Notes: a model not told the origin generated them from the sequence alone. A stretch of 64,000 bases of DNA from Haloglomus halophilum (GCF_024298885.1 NZ_CP101166.1:4115738-4179737), one strand, 5' to 3'; shown: positions 7,822 to 16,989, numbered from the stretch's first letter. Translations and numbers: made by a program.

Positions 7822-8050
7822 CAAAAACGTTCAGAAAAAAGGCCGGCCTCCGTTCGCTACGCTCACTCCGGCTGGTGAACCGCGCTCGCTCAGGGAGACG
7901 TTCCTGCTCGGCCTTCGGCCTGCGCGGGCGTGCGACTCCCACGGCCCTCGCTCACTTCGCTCGCGAGGACTCCGCTCGCGCGGATGCAAGAAATAGGCTC
8001 GGTGTTACGGAGTGGTGCCTGTTGCCTGCCTCACGGAGTGGTGTCTGTTG
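7822..8050 (+). repeat. Dispersed 3'-flanking repeat, copy 2, with a short tandem tail
   Basis: This begins CAAAAACGTTCAGAAAAAAGGCCG, has a CGCTACGCT-containing hairpin section, then GGTGAACCGCGC (7874-7885), further hairpin-forming inserts (GGCCTTCGGCC type), GGATGCAAGA (7982-7991) and TCGGTGTTACGGAG. It shares block order with 1621-1730 on the other strand. An 18-base unit ACGGAGTGGTG(C/T)CTGTTG is then repeated at 8007-8024 and 8033-8050 with a 26-base period. It lies just past the KaiC-like stop on the same strand. The rest of the gap to 8177 is AT-rich near 8125-8170 and has no gene. Confidence 0.7.
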
Positions 8051-8177
8051 TTTGTGGCCTGAAGCGAGGCTCGTGCGGTGGCCGAGTACCAGCCGCCCTT
8101 GTACCCGAGACTATTGCCAAAATCCGAGTATATAGACTGATGAAATTAGTTATACACTTGTTCCCGGAATTTATCCG

Positions 8178-9059
8178 TTAACTGTTGAATATCTCCGCAC
8201 CACGACCGACCCGCGTCTGGTAGGCGCGGGCCTCGGTGCCGCGGTCGTCGAACGCGTCGAGCATCGCGTTGGCGATGTCGCGGCGGTCATCCGCGTCGCA
8301 GGCCGCGATGACGGTCGGGCCGGCGCCGGAGATGGTGACCCCGCAGGCCCCGGCGGCCATCGCGGCGGTGCAGACCTCGTTGTAGCCGTCGATGAGCTCC
8401 GCGCGGGCCGGCGTGACGACCGAGTCGCTCATCCCACGGCCGACGAGTTTCGGGTCGTCGCGCGCCATCCCGGCGGTGAGCGTGGCGGCGTTGGCGACCG
8501 TCTCGACCAGCTGGTCGACGGTCGCCGTCTCCGGGACGACCCGGCGGGCGTCGCGCGTGGAGACGACGATCTCGGGGAGGACCGCGACGAGCGGGATGTC
8601 CGCGTCGATGCCCGTGACGCCGTCCTCGCGGGCGATGGTGAAACCGCCGATGATGGAGGGCGCGACGTTGTCGGCGTGGGCGGTGCCCGAGACGACCGCC
8701 TCGCCCTCCGCGGCGATGGGGACCAGTTCCTCGCGGGTGAGGCCGCGGTCGTACAGTTCGTTGAGCGCGACGGCCGCTGCCGCGGCGCTCGCCGCGGAGG
8801 AGCCCAGCCCCGACGCCGGGCGGACACCCTTGTCGATCTGGATGTGCGCGGGGGCATCGAGCGCCTCCGCGACGGCCCCGACGGTGTTCTTCTCCGGGTC
8901 CTCTGGGATGTACTGTGAGCCGACGCCGGACACGTCGATGGTGGTCCGGTCGGCCTTCTCCACGCGGATGACATCTGCCGGGCGCTCGAGGGCGACCCCG
9001 AACACGTCGAACCCGCTCCCGAGGTTCGCACTCGTGGCCGGCGCCCGGACGGTCAGCAT
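8178..9059 (-). CDS. thrB: Homoserine kinase
   Basis: 293 residues from the ATG of MLTVRAPATSANLGSGFDVFG. The preceding in-frame codons are not family-like. It phosphorylates homoserine on the way to threonine. GHMP-kinase marks are present: the N-terminal APATSANLGSGFD motif, the glycine and serine-rich ATP loop GLGSSAASAAAAAVALNEL, HADNVAPSIIGGFT, and the C-terminal GACGVTISGAGPTVIA. Length is normal. It stands alone here, divergent from the pilin-like operon, with no other threonine gene in the window. Confidence 0.96.
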   Translation of the reverse strand: MLTVRAPATSANLGSGFDVFGVALERPADVIRVEKADRTTIDVSGVGSQYIPEDPEKNTVGAVAEALDAPAHIQIDKGVRPASGLGSSAASAAAAAVALNELYDRGLTREELVPIAAEGEAVVSGTAHADNVAPSIIGGFTIAREDGVTGIDADIPLVAVLPEIVVSTRDARRVVPETATVDQLVETVANAATLTAGMARDDPKLVGRGMSDSVVTPARAELIDGYNEVCTAAMAAGACGVTISGAGPTVIAACDADDRRDIANAMLDAFDDRGTEARAYQTRVGRGAEIFNS

Positions 9060-9205
9060 GAGGCCGGATTGTCGGTAGCGTCGCAAAAACTTGGCGACAT
9101 GTCGGGTGCCCGCCGGCGTTCGGACGCACGCCCCACCGAACCGTTCGCTGGAGTCTCCGGGCACGCCGGCGAAGGTTCAAGTACCGGAACGGGACCAGCA
9201 CCCCC

Positions 9206-9676
9206 GTGCTCGGAACTCCTGCCGACGCGTGGTACGTGTGGCTCGGTCTCGCAACCGTGAGCGTGGCGGTCCTCGGAACGGCGACGGGGCTCCCCACGGC
9301 GGCCCCGCCCGACCCCACGCCCGTCGCCCGGACGGTCGACGCGGTGGCGTCGAGCCCGCGGCCGGCGACCGCCGAACACCCGCTCGAAGCGACCGCCGTG
9401 CGGGTCGACCCGGACGGCATCTCGCTCCGGACGGACGGTGGGTCGGCCCGTGAGTCGCTGGCCTACGGTCCGGTGACGCCGGTCCCGCCGGACGCGTCGC
9501 CCTTGCGTGCCGTCCTGACCGGCGACCGACCGGGTCGGGTTCTCGGCTCGCCGACGGCACTCGCGGGGCGCGCTGCCGCCGCCCGACGAACCGACCCGGA
9601 CTGGCGACCAGCACCCGACCAGCTACTCGTCCGGCGCGTCATCTGGGGGGAGGTCGATGTCACGCTCGTCGGCTGA
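9206..9676 (+). CDS. Membrane-anchored protein, first gene of pilin-like operon (DUF7283-type)
   Basis: 156 residues from a GTG 27 bases after a GTTCAAGT promoter-like box. One N-terminal hydrophobic helix (residues about 8-28) is followed by an extracellular Pro/Ala-rich region. The tail includes WGEVDVTLVG. The 3' end overlaps the next gene by 20 bases. I recall a conserved haloarchaeal set (DUF7283-DUF7286) with this order and size pattern; assignment of individual numbers is from memory. Its role is unknown but is tied to the three following genes by coupling. Confidence 0.75.
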   Translation: MLGTPADAWYVWLGLATVSVAVLGTATGLPTAAPPDPTPVARTVDAVASSPRPATAEHPLEATAVRVDPDGISLRTDGGSARESLAYGPVTPVPPDASPLRAVLTGDRPGRVLGSPTALAGRAAAARRTDPDWRPAPDQLLVRRVIWGEVDVTLVG

Positions 9677-10085
9677 ATGCAGCGGCCCCCGCGGCTGGGA
9701 ACCCGCCGGCCGTGGGCAGGTGGAGCCGCTCGCGGCCCTGGCGGCCGTCTTCGCGGTGACGGCCGCGCTCGGTCTCTACACGGGGGCACTCCAGGCCGCG
9801 CTCCCGGAACCGACCGGTGCCGACCTCGCGCCGACCGCGCTCGATGCGGTCGCCGAGGCGGTGAGCGACCGGACCGGCGTCGTCGACCCGACGCGCCTGT
9901 CCGCCGCGCCGGGCGCCGGACCCGAGGGACGCCGACTGAACGCGACGCTCACCGCGGCCGACCGGCGGTGGTGCGCCGGTCCGCCGATACCAGACGCTGC
10001 ATCCGACCGGGCTGCTCGTCGCATCGCCGTCGACACCGCCGTGAGCCGGACTACCGTGGGCCGACTCCGGGTGGTCGTCTGGTGA
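9657..10085 (+). CDS. TadE/pilin-like membrane protein (DUF7285-type)
   Basis: 142 residues. The start ATG lies inside the end of the preceding gene. The N-terminus has a basic-Gly-Gln-Val-Glu-Pro sequence (GRGQVEPLAALAAVF) leading straight into a single hydrophobic helix. This resembles the N-termini of TadE-like or pseudopilin proteins, where a Glu five residues into the mature helix drives assembly. The remaining about 100 residues are predicted outside the membrane. It ends TGG TGA, the TGA overlapping the GTG of the next gene. A structural role in a surface appendage is an inference from topology and context. Confidence 0.75.
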   Translation: MSRSSAECSGPRGWEPAGRGQVEPLAALAAVFAVTAALGLYTGALQAALPEPTGADLAPTALDAVAEAVSDRTGVVDPTRLSAAPGAGPEGRRLNATLTAADRRWCAGPPIPDAASDRAARRIAVDTAVSRTTVGRLRVVVW

Positions 10086-10981
10086 TCCGTAGCGCCCGCG
10101 CCAGGACCGACCGTGCCATCAGCACTGTCGTCGACGTGAGCCTCTGTCTGCTGCTGGTGTCGGCGGCCATCGGGACGCTCGTCCTACCGCAAGCGGTTCC
10201 GGGTACACCCCACGACGGCCCCGACCCGTCGGCCACTGCCGAGGCGCTCGCCACGGGGACCGTCTCGGTGTCATACGAGCTCGATACCAGCCATCTGGAA
10301 GCCTCCGGCGACCACGCGAGCGGGACCGGCGAGGCGGAGCGGGTCGCTCACGGGAGCTACGCGGAGTTGCTCGCCGAGGCGGCGGTCGAGAACGCGACCC
10401 TCGACGGGCGCGTACTCTCCGGCGCCAGCGACGGGTTCGAACGACGGGTCGCCACCGTGGTCCGGAACGCGACCCGCGCGACCGGCGGTCGAACACGCGT
10501 CACCGCGACCTGGACCCCCTACCCGGGAGCGCCGACGCGAGGTGTCGCGAGCGCGGGCCCCCGGCCGCCACCGGGGGCGAGCGTGGCAGCCGCGACGCTC
10601 ACCGTTCCAAGCCGGTTCCGGGCCACACGCGAGCGGGCCCGCCGGGCGGCACGACGCGACGGCTACCCCGGCGTCGCCCGGGCGCTCGCACGAGCCACGG
10701 TCGCCGGCTGGTTCCCGCCACAGGACGCCCGGCTCGCGCTCCGTGGCGATTATCCCGTCGACGCGCTGCTGACGCGGCGCTACCGGCGGACAGCCACTGG
10801 GCTCGGGACCAACGTGGCCGCCCCCGTCCGGGCGGTCGAGCCACGCCGGGCGAACGCACGGCTCACGACCGCGCTCGCCCGACAGTACGAGACGGACCTG
10901 CGGGAGCGGTTCGACTCCCCCACTGCGGCCGCCCGTGCCGTCCGTATCGGCGAGGTCAGGGTGGTGGTCGCCACGTGGTGA
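10082..10981 (+). CDS. Pilin-like protein (DUF7284-type)
   Basis: 299 residues from a GTG that overlaps the preceding stop (GTGA). The N-terminus (ARTDRAISTVVDVSLCLLL) looks like a haloarchaeal type IV prepilin signal: a short basic leader, then DRA followed by a continuous hydrophobic helix, the site usually cut by the PibD peptidase. The following about 260 residues are Thr/Ala/Arg-rich and acidic, with a YPVDALLTRRYRR segment. There is no ATPase or membrane platform gene nearby, so assembly would depend on machinery elsewhere. The 3' end overlaps the next gene by four bases. Confidence 0.75.
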   Translation: MIRSARARTDRAISTVVDVSLCLLLVSAAIGTLVLPQAVPGTPHDGPDPSATAEALATGTVSVSYELDTSHLEASGDHASGTGEAERVAHGSYAELLAEAAVENATLDGRVLSGASDGFERRVATVVRNATRATGGRTRVTATWTPYPGAPTRGVASAGPRPPPGASVAAATLTVPSRFRATRERARRAARRDGYPGVARALARATVAGWFPPQDARLALRGDYPVDALLTRRYRRTATGLGTNVAAPVRAVEPRRANARLTTALARQYETDLRERFDSPTAAARAVRIGEVRVVVATW

Positions 10982-13900
10982 ACACCCTGGGGACCGACGA
11001 CCGTGCCCGGGTTCCGTTCGCCCTCGTCGGCGTCGTCCTGCTCGTGACGAGCACCGCGTTCCACGCCTCCCTGGGAGCGGCACCGGCGGTCCGGGAACCG
11101 GCGACGGAGGCCGCACTGGAGCGGGCCGGTGCGGCCGCCGTGCCGGCGCTCCGTGTCGCCGTGCGGCAGGCCGCCCGCGCGGCCGCGGCGGACCCGGTTC
11201 TGACGACGGCGAACACCACGGCTGGACGGGCGCTGAACGACTCGCACGCGTTCCGGGATGCCCTCCGGCTCCGGATATACCTGTCAGCCGCGACGACGCT
11301 CGACACCGTTCACGTCCGGGAGGACTCCGTCCGCGCCAGCACCACGCTACCGGCGGTCGAGGACGACGGAACGAGGGCCCTCCGCCGGACCATCGAGCGG
11401 GTCGAACTCCGCCGAACCGGACCGAACGGGACCCGACTCCAGGTCCGGTTGCGGAACGTGAGTCTCCGCGCGACCCGTGACGGCCGGGTGGTAACTCGCG
11501 AGTCGTTCGCCCCGAGCGTGACCGTCACGACGCCGGTCCTCGCCATTCACGACCGGACGACGCGGTACCAGCGCCGCCTGGACGCCCGAACGCTATCCCC
11601 CGAGAGTGCCGGGGCACGTCTCACCTTCGGGACCTATCTTGCGGCGTACGGCCGCGGCACGGCACAGTGGGCGGGCGCACCGGTCAGCAACGTGCTCGCC
11701 AACCGTCATCTCGCGCTCGCCACCGACGCCGCAGTGTACGACGCGCAGGCCCGGACGTTCGGCGCGCGGGACCCGGCGTGGAAGGAGGGATTCGCCACCA
11801 CGGCCGCACGGACGCTCGGCCAGGACGCCGTCGCCCTCGGCTTCGGGCAGGTCAAGCAGAATCGCTCCCGCGGCACCGCGCGCGCGATGGATACGCTACG
11901 GCGGTTCCTGGTGAGCCGGAGTCGGCAGGGGGGTCGGACCGCCGGACCGTTCGAGGACGAACCCGTCACCGTCGATGTCGGTGCCAGTGCCGACAGCGCG
12001 CTGGCCGCGATGCTCCGGCAACCGACCGGAGGGACGCGGAACCTCACCGACGTACTCCGAGCGTCTTACACGGTTCGGGCCCGGCTCGCTACGACGACCC
12101 GACGAGTCGGAACGAGCCGGTCCGGACAGCGCCGACCCGCGTCCCCCGGCGACTGGCGCCTCGTCGACCACGACCGGCAGGTGGACCGACGGAGCCGCGA
12201 GGTCATCGACAACGAGCGGGCCGAGCCTCCGGACCCCCAGGGACGATGGCACCGCCTGTCCTCGGCCCACCGTCGCGTCATCGTTCGGGAGACGGTCGTC
12301 CGTCACTGGCGGGACGGGAACCGCACGGTGACGACCAGCCGCACCACCACGACCAGGAACGCGGTCGCCATCGAGGTGTTGGGTCGACACACTCTGCCCG
12401 ACAGCGATGTCCCACAGCGCCCGGTGCGTCCGATCCACGAACCCGGTGGCGTCCTCGACGGTCCGAACCTCGGAGGTGTCGCGGAACGGGCCACCACCCA
12501 GCTGGTGGCGGCCCGTGGTGGCTACGACCGGCTCGCGGCGCGAGCCACGGCCGACGCGGTGAATACGACCGCCGTGCGGGTGGTGGGGCGTCGGCCGCCC
12601 GAGCTGGAGCGATGGGTAGTGCGCGACCTCACGGCCCTCAACCGACGTGTTCGAAACGTCTCCGTCCGGACCTCGCGCCGCGACCTGGGGACACTCGCGG
12701 CGAGTCCCGCTGCCGACCTCGCGGCCACGCTGCGACAGCAGCGGCGCCCGTTGCTCGACCCGCCACGGACCTACGACGGCGTGTCGGACCGGGCCCGAAT
12801 CGCCGTCCGAGCGGCCTATCTCGACCGTGTCATCGACCGGCTCGAGGACCGGTCCGACCGCCGGAAGCGTGCCCGCCGGCGATTGAACGACTCGCTCGTC
12901 TCCCGGGGGCTCCCCTCGCTGGCACGTATCGAGCGCCAGCGAGCGGTCGCCGCGAATGCGACGGCAGGCAGGGTGCGGCCGTCGTCCGCCACGGGGTCCC
13001 GGTTCGTCCCGGACACGACGCCGAACCGGCTCGCGCTCACGGCGGTTTCGCGGCCGGCGGTCGGCCTCCGGGGCGGCGGGACGGTCCGGCCACTCGCCGC
13101 CCGGAACCTGAACGTGTTCACGCTGCCGTACGACGACGTCGCGTCGTTCGTCCGGGGTGGAGGGCGGGAGACGGTGTCACTACGAACGGCCGCACGGACC
13201 CTGCAGGCTGCGGCGGCACTGAATGACACCCACCCGGCGAACGACACTGTTCACGCGAACGGGTCGTTGCTGACCGCGCGCGGCCACCTCGAGGGCGCCG
13301 TGCGCGACGCGAACGGCGCCCTCCGCGAACGGGCCAGGGGGCTCCTCCGGCGGGAAGGTATGGAGGGAGCCACGCGACGACGAGCCGTGGTCGCGTCCGC
13401 GCTCGACCGGTGGGACACACCGTCGGCCCGTGCGCTGGCGCTGCTGAACGGGTCGGCAGCGAGCGCCATCGCGGAGACGGCGGTCGACCGGAATCCGAGG
13501 CTCGGCCGAACGAGTGCCGACCGGCTCGAACTCCTGCTCCGGGCCGAGCTCCGCCAGGCCAGCGAGGAGGCGGCGGGCCGTGTTCCCCGACGACCGACCG
13601 AGCGGACCGGGCGCCTCGTACGCGACCTGATCGACGTGGCGGCCACCGAGGCCGTGAAAGCGACCGCCGAGCGCGGTGCGACAGCCGCCCGGGAACGGCT
13701 CTACGAGGGCCCAGCCCGGACGGTTCCCGCCGGACTCCCGGTCCTGCCCCCGGTGCAGCCGTGGTACGCGACGGTCAACGTCTGGTACGTCCGCGTACGC
13801 GGGGTCCATCCGTCGCTGGTGGTCAGGGCGAACGGCCGAGGTCGACCGAGACCGCCGCTGGCGTACGAGCGCGACGGCCGGTCGGTCCGGCTCGACGTGG

Positions 13901-14058
13901 ACGACGATGGAACGAGCGAGCGGCTCGGACGGGCGACGCGCGTGTCGTTCGATATCGAGACGACGGTACTCGTGGTGGTCCCGCCGGGTGGCCGCGGCGT
14001 CGGCGACACGAACGGGAAGGCCGACGAACGGACCGGGTGGCCGGCGCCTCGCCCGTGA
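10978..14058 (+). CDS. Giant secreted/surface protein (DUF7286-type)
   Basis: 1026 residues. A GTG at 10978 overlapping the previous TGA is preferred over the GTG one codon upstream. An N-terminal hydrophobic helix (RARVPFALVGVVLLVTSTAF) again follows charged residues, like a class III signal or anchor. The rest is long, Arg- and Thr-rich, with many TTR and RTL segments, a late strand-rich part (PWYATVNVWYVRVRGVHPSL) and a second hydrophobic strand near the C-terminus (FDIETTVLVVVPPG). No enzyme motif is seen. The last of four coupled genes; likely the large extracellular component of the same structure. Confidence 0.8.
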   Translation: MNTLGTDDRARVPFALVGVVLLVTSTAFHASLGAAPAVREPATEAALERAGAAAVPALRVAVRQAARAAAADPVLTTANTTAGRALNDSHAFRDALRLRIYLSAATTLDTVHVREDSVRASTTLPAVEDDGTRALRRTIERVELRRTGPNGTRLQVRLRNVSLRATRDGRVVTRESFAPSVTVTTPVLAIHDRTTRYQRRLDARTLSPESAGARLTFGTYLAAYGRGTAQWAGAPVSNVLANRHLALATDAAVYDAQARTFGARDPAWKEGFATTAARTLGQDAVALGFGQVKQNRSRGTARAMDTLRRFLVSRSRQGGRTAGPFEDEPVTVDVGASADSALAAMLRQPTGGTRNLTDVLRASYTVRARLATTTRRVGTSRSGQRRPASPGDWRLVDHDRQVDRRSREVIDNERAEPPDPQGRWHRLSSAHRRVIVRETVVRHWRDGNRTVTTSRTTTTRNAVAIEVLGRHTLPDSDVPQRPVRPIHEPGGVLDGPNLGGVAERATTQLVAARGGYDRLAARATADAVNTTAVRVVGRRPPELERWVVRDLTALNRRVRNVSVRTSRRDLGTLAASPAADLAATLRQQRRPLLDPPRTYDGVSDRARIAVRAAYLDRVIDRLEDRSDRRKRARRRLNDSLVSRGLPSLARIERQRAVAANATAGRVRPSSATGSRFVPDTTPNRLALTAVSRPAVGLRGGGTVRPLAARNLNVFTLPYDDVASFVRGGGRETVSLRTAARTLQAAAALNDTHPANDTVHANGSLLTARGHLEGAVRDANGALRERARGLLRREGMEGATRRRAVVASALDRWDTPSARALALLNGSAASAIAETAVDRNPRLGRTSADRLELLLRAELRQASEEAAGRVPRRPTERTGRLVRDLIDVAATEAVKATAERGATAARERLYEGPARTVPAGLPVLPPVQPWYATVNVWYVRVRGVHPSLVVRANGRGRPRPPLAYERDGRSVRLDVDDDGTSERLGRATRVSFDIETTVLVVVPPGGRGVGDTNGKADERTGWPAPRP

Positions 14059-14124
14059 GTCCCGGGGCCGCGGGGCCGCGGGTGGCGCGCCCGACCGGGA
14101 CGCGAGGCGACCCGTGACCCAGCG

Positions 14125-14134
14125 ACCTTATACG
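14125..14134 (+). promoter_or_regulatory. TATA box before DUF5791-like gene
   Basis: CCTTATACG is centred about 26 bases before the GTG at 14155, so the mRNA is probably leaderless. This also supports the GTG as start. Confidence 0.55.
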
Positions 14135-14154
14135 TTCACCGCGTACGCCTCCCC

Positions 14155-14580
14155 GTGTTCCACGACGTTGTACCGAACCCCGACGAACTGGGGCCGGACG
14201 AACTGTACGAGCGCTACGAGGCCGAACTGGTGGCGGTCATCGAGGCCCACGGCGTCGAGACGGTAGCCGACGAAAGCGGAATCGACGCGGCGACCCTGCG
14301 CGCGCTGCGCGAGGAGGAGTCTCCCGACCTCGACCACGAGGACGCCGCGGCGATACTCGCGGTGGACGCCGACATCGACCCGGACACGGCCGTCCAGCTC
14401 GACCGCGACGCCCTGCTGATGGGGATGACCAACGCCGTCCTGGACGTGGAGGCACTCGCCGCGGAGACCGGCGGGGCCCTTGAGGGGCGCGAGATCCAGT
14501 CGAAGGTCGAGGGCCGCTTCCCGATGACGCTCCGGGAGTTCGCACTGCTCCACGCGACCATCCAGGCACGGAGCCCCTGA
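14155..14580 (+). CDS. DUF5791-like haloarchaeal protein
   Basis: 141 residues from a GTG. Almost wholly helical and acidic, with segments PDELGPDELYERYEAELVAV, LDHEDAAAILAV and REIQSKVEGRFPMTLREFALLH. The central part looks like a small DNA-binding-type helical bundle (VADESGIDAATLRALREEE), but no basic recognition helix is evident. I recognise the family as haloarchaeal DUF5791 from memory. It ends one base before the GTG of the epimerase gene, so the two are probably cotranscribed. Function unknown. Confidence 0.75.
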   Translation: MFHDVVPNPDELGPDELYERYEAELVAVIEAHGVETVADESGIDAATLRALREEESPDLDHEDAAAILAVDADIDPDTAVQLDRDALLMGMTNAVLDVEALAAETGGALEGREIQSKVEGRFPMTLREFALLHATIQARSP

Positions 14581-14581
14581 C

Positions 14582-15460
14582 GTGCGCGTCTGTATCCTCG
14601 GCTGTGGCTACGTCGGGCTGGAACTCGCCCGACAGCTCCAGCCGGACCACGAGGTGGTCGGCGTCAGGCGGTCCGCGGACGGCACAGAGGCCGTCGAAGG
14701 AACCGGTGCGACCGCGGTCCGGGCGGACGTGACCGACGCGGGCGACCTGGCGGCCGTGCCGGACGCCGACGCACTCGTCTTCGCCGCGAGTTCGGGCGGC
14801 CGTGGCGCCGAGGCCGCCCGCGAGGTCTACGTCGACGGCCTCCGGACGGCCATCGAGACGTTCGGCGCGCGTGACGACGCGCCGGACCAGCTGGTGTACA
14901 CCTCCAGCACGGGCGTCTACGGCGACCACGACGGCGGCTGGGTCGACGAGACGACGCCGCTCGACCCGACGACGGAGAAGACGCGCGTCCTCGCCGAGGC
15001 CGAACGGGTCGCCCGGGAGGTCGCCGCCGAGTACGGCATCGACGGGCGCGTCGCCCGGTTCGCCGGCCTCTACGGGCCGGACCGCTACCGGCTGGAGCGC
15101 TACATCGAGGGACCGGTGACGGCGGGGTATCTGAACATGCTCCACCGCGACGATGCCGCCGGCGTCGTCCGGTTCATGCTGGAGGACAGCGACGAGGACC
15201 TCCTGCTCGCCGTCGACGACGAGCCGGTCGACAAGCACGCGTTCGCGGACTGGCTGGCCGACGAGTGTGGTGTCGACCGCCCGCCGAAGCGGAGCAAGGA
15301 CGAACGGCTCGACGACCCCGGCCTCTCGGCGGCGGCACGGCGGCGCATCCTGACGAGCAAGCGCTGCTCGAACGACCGCCTCCGCGACCTCGGCTACGAG
15401 TTCCGGTTCCCGACGTTCCGCGAGGGGTATCGGGCGGCCATCGAGGCGTATCGCGACTGA
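14582..15460 (+). CDS. NAD(P)-dependent epimerase/SDR-type protein
   Basis: 292 residues from a GTG one base after the previous stop. The N-terminal Rossmann loop is MRVCILGCGYVGLELARQL (GxGYVG). The SDR/epimerase signature follows: VYTSSTGVYGDHDGGWVDE, with the YTSSTGVYG serine and tyrosine region, then RVARFAGLYGPDRY. The Tyr-x-x-x-Lys pair of the classical catalytic site is altered, which fits atypical SDRs (YeeZ/YlbE-like) that may act as reductases or NAD(P)-binding proteins. Cytoplasmic. Substrate unknown. Confidence 0.88.
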   Translation: MRVCILGCGYVGLELARQLQPDHEVVGVRRSADGTEAVEGTGATAVRADVTDAGDLAAVPDADALVFAASSGGRGAEAAREVYVDGLRTAIETFGARDDAPDQLVYTSSTGVYGDHDGGWVDETTPLDPTTEKTRVLAEAERVAREVAAEYGIDGRVARFAGLYGPDRYRLERYIEGPVTAGYLNMLHRDDAAGVVRFMLEDSDEDLLLAVDDEPVDKHAFADWLADECGVDRPPKRSKDERLDDPGLSAAARRRILTSKRCSNDRLRDLGYEFRFPTFREGYRAAIEAYRD

Positions 15461-15559
15461 GGTCTGGGGGGCGACCCCCGGGCATTTTTCGCCGTTTCTG
15501 AGCCATCACTGGAGCGTTTCCGGGATGAATCTCCCGCAACCAAGGGTACGTTTCAGGTG

Positions 15560-15582
15560 GAGGGGAAGCTTCATTTCCCCTC
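15560..15582 (+). promoter_or_regulatory. Perfect 8+8 palindrome at the promoter of the DHH gene
   Basis: GAGGGGAA (15560-15567) and TTCCCCTC (15575-15582) form a perfect inverted repeat around a 7-base spacer GCTTCAT. The AT-rich centre (TTCATTT, about 27-32 bases before the ATG at 15603) is where a TATA box would lie. A dimeric regulator bound here would cover the basal promoter. No cognate regulator is identified. Confidence 0.55.
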
Positions 15583-15602
15583 GACAACAAGCCGCACGGG
15601 AG

Positions 15603-16928
15603 ATGGGTCTCGTGAGTGGGAGGACCGTGCCAGCGGCTGCGGACGCCATCGGTCCACCACCCGGAGTCGACCCCGTTCTGCTCGGCGGCGTCGCCGTCGT
15701 CATCCTCGCGGCGGCCGGTGCCGTCCTCTTCGTGAAGGTGCGTGCGGCCCGGACACCGGGGCGCCGACTCCGCGCCACGCTGGCGGCCAGCGACGAGATC
15801 GCGGTGCTAACACATCCGAACCCGGACCCCGACGCCCTCGCCTGTGCGCTGGCGGTTCGGGAGCTAGCCGAGACGGTCGAGACGGAGACCACCATCTACT
15901 ACCCCGGCGAGATACGCCACGAGGAGAACCTCGCGCTCGTCAGCGAGCTGGGTATCCAGGCGACCCGGCTCCGGGACGCCAGCGACCTCGCCGAACGGGA
16001 CGTGGTGCTGGTCGACCACAACCAGCCCCGCGGGTTCGCGGGCGCCGGCGGGGTCGAGGCCTACGCGGTCATCGACCACCACCCCGGCGACGGCGAGGGG
16101 GCGGCGTTCACCGACGTTCGTCCGGAGTACGGCGCCTGCGCGAGCCTCATGGCCGAGTACCTGCAGAAACTGGGCTGGCAGACCACCGACGACGGCGGGG
16201 ACGACTCGCAGCCGTCGATGCCGGAATCGCTGGCGACGGCACTGGTGTACGGCATCCGGGCCGACACGGCTGGTTTCACACGCGGCTGTACGGCGGCGGA
16301 GTTCGACGCGGCGGCCTACTGTTCCTCGCGTGCCGACCCCGACACCATCGAGCGCGTAGCGACCCCACCGATGTCACCGGAGACGATGGACGTGCGGGCA
16401 CGAGCCGTGCTGGACCGCGTCCAGCGGGGGGCGTTCGTCTGTACCCACGCCGGGGAGGTTCCGAGCCCGGACGCGGTCGCCCAGGCCGCCGACGACCTGC
16501 TCCGGATGAAGGAGGTCCGGGCGGTGGTCGTCAGCGGGACGTGTGATGGGACGCTCCACCTCTCCGGCCGCGCCATCGAGGGGAGCGTCGATATCGGCGA
16601 GACGCTCTCGACGGCCATCGAGGGCATCCCGATGGCGGACGCGGGCGGCCACGCCCGGATGGGTGGCGGGCAGCTCTCCGTCGACCACATGGCCGGGCTC
16701 GGCCCGGGCGACGGCGTGAGCATCGAGCGGTTCTTCGAGAGTATCTTCGCCGTCATGGCGAGTCAGGACCCCGAGGGCGCCCCCGACGAGATGGCCGAGC
16801 CGGTCGACCCGGGGACGGTCGGGGCGAGTGAGGTGGATGCCGGGGAAGCGCCGGCGGCCGTCGACAGCGACGACGAGGGGGATGCCGGAGAGCCCGTCGA
16901 CAAGCCCGAAGCCAGCGGCGGCGACTGA
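15603..16928 (+). CDS. Membrane-anchored DHH-DHHA1 phosphoesterase
   Basis: 441 residues from the ATG of MGLVSGRTV; an ATG 26 codons upstream lies before the promoter-like palindrome and is rejected. One N-terminal transmembrane helix (about residues 27-50, [18 protein letters not shown]) precedes the DHH domain. DHH motifs are visible: [18 protein letters not shown], and the name-giving [10 protein letters not shown], plus an [13 protein letters not shown] segment. The DHHA1 part ends in [11 protein letters not shown]. Such enzymes hydrolyse cyclic dinucleotides, short oligonucleotides or pyrophosphate-type substrates; the membrane anchor recalls GdpP-like c-di-AMP phosphodiesterases but without PAS or GGDEF domains. 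The C-terminal 60 residues are an acidic tail. Confidence 0.88.
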   Translation: MGLVSGRTVPAAADAIGPPPGVDPVLLGGVAVVILAAAGAVLFVKVRAARTPGRRLRATLAASDEIAVLTHPNPDPDALACALAVRELAETVETETTIYYPGEIRHEENLALVSELGIQATRLRDASDLAERDVVLVDHNQPRGFAGAGGVEAYAVIDHHPGDGEGAAFTDVRPEYGACASLMAEYLQKLGWQTTDDGGDDSQPSMPESLATALVYGIRADTAGFTRGCTAAEFDAAAYCSSRADPDTIERVATPPMSPETMDVRARAVLDRVQRGAFVCTHAGEVPSPDAVAQAADDLLRMKEVRAVVVSGTCDGTLHLSGRAIEGSVDIGETLSTAIEGIPMADAGGHARMGGGQLSVDHMAGLGPGDGVSIERFFESIFAVMASQDPEGAPDEMAEPVDPGTVGASEVDAGEAPAAVDSDDEGDAGEPVDKPEASGGD

Positions 16929-16957
16929 CCCTGACGGGGCGCTCGGCCGGACCCGGA

Positions 16958-16967
16958 AACGTTTAAC
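16958..16967 (+). promoter_or_regulatory. TATA box of rpl40e
   Basis: AACGTTTAAC is centred about 27 bases before the ATG at 16990, fitting a leaderless message. Confidence 0.55.
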
Positions 16968-16989
16968 CGCCGCGCCCGGAAGCCGGGGT

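Noticed and set aside
9677..10081. In-frame extension of the 299-residue pilin-like protein upstream to 9677
   Set aside because: The extension overlaps the pseudopilin-like gene in another frame and is extremely Arg/Gly/Pro-rich; the GTG at 10082 with GTGA overlap and a prepilin-like signal is the better start.
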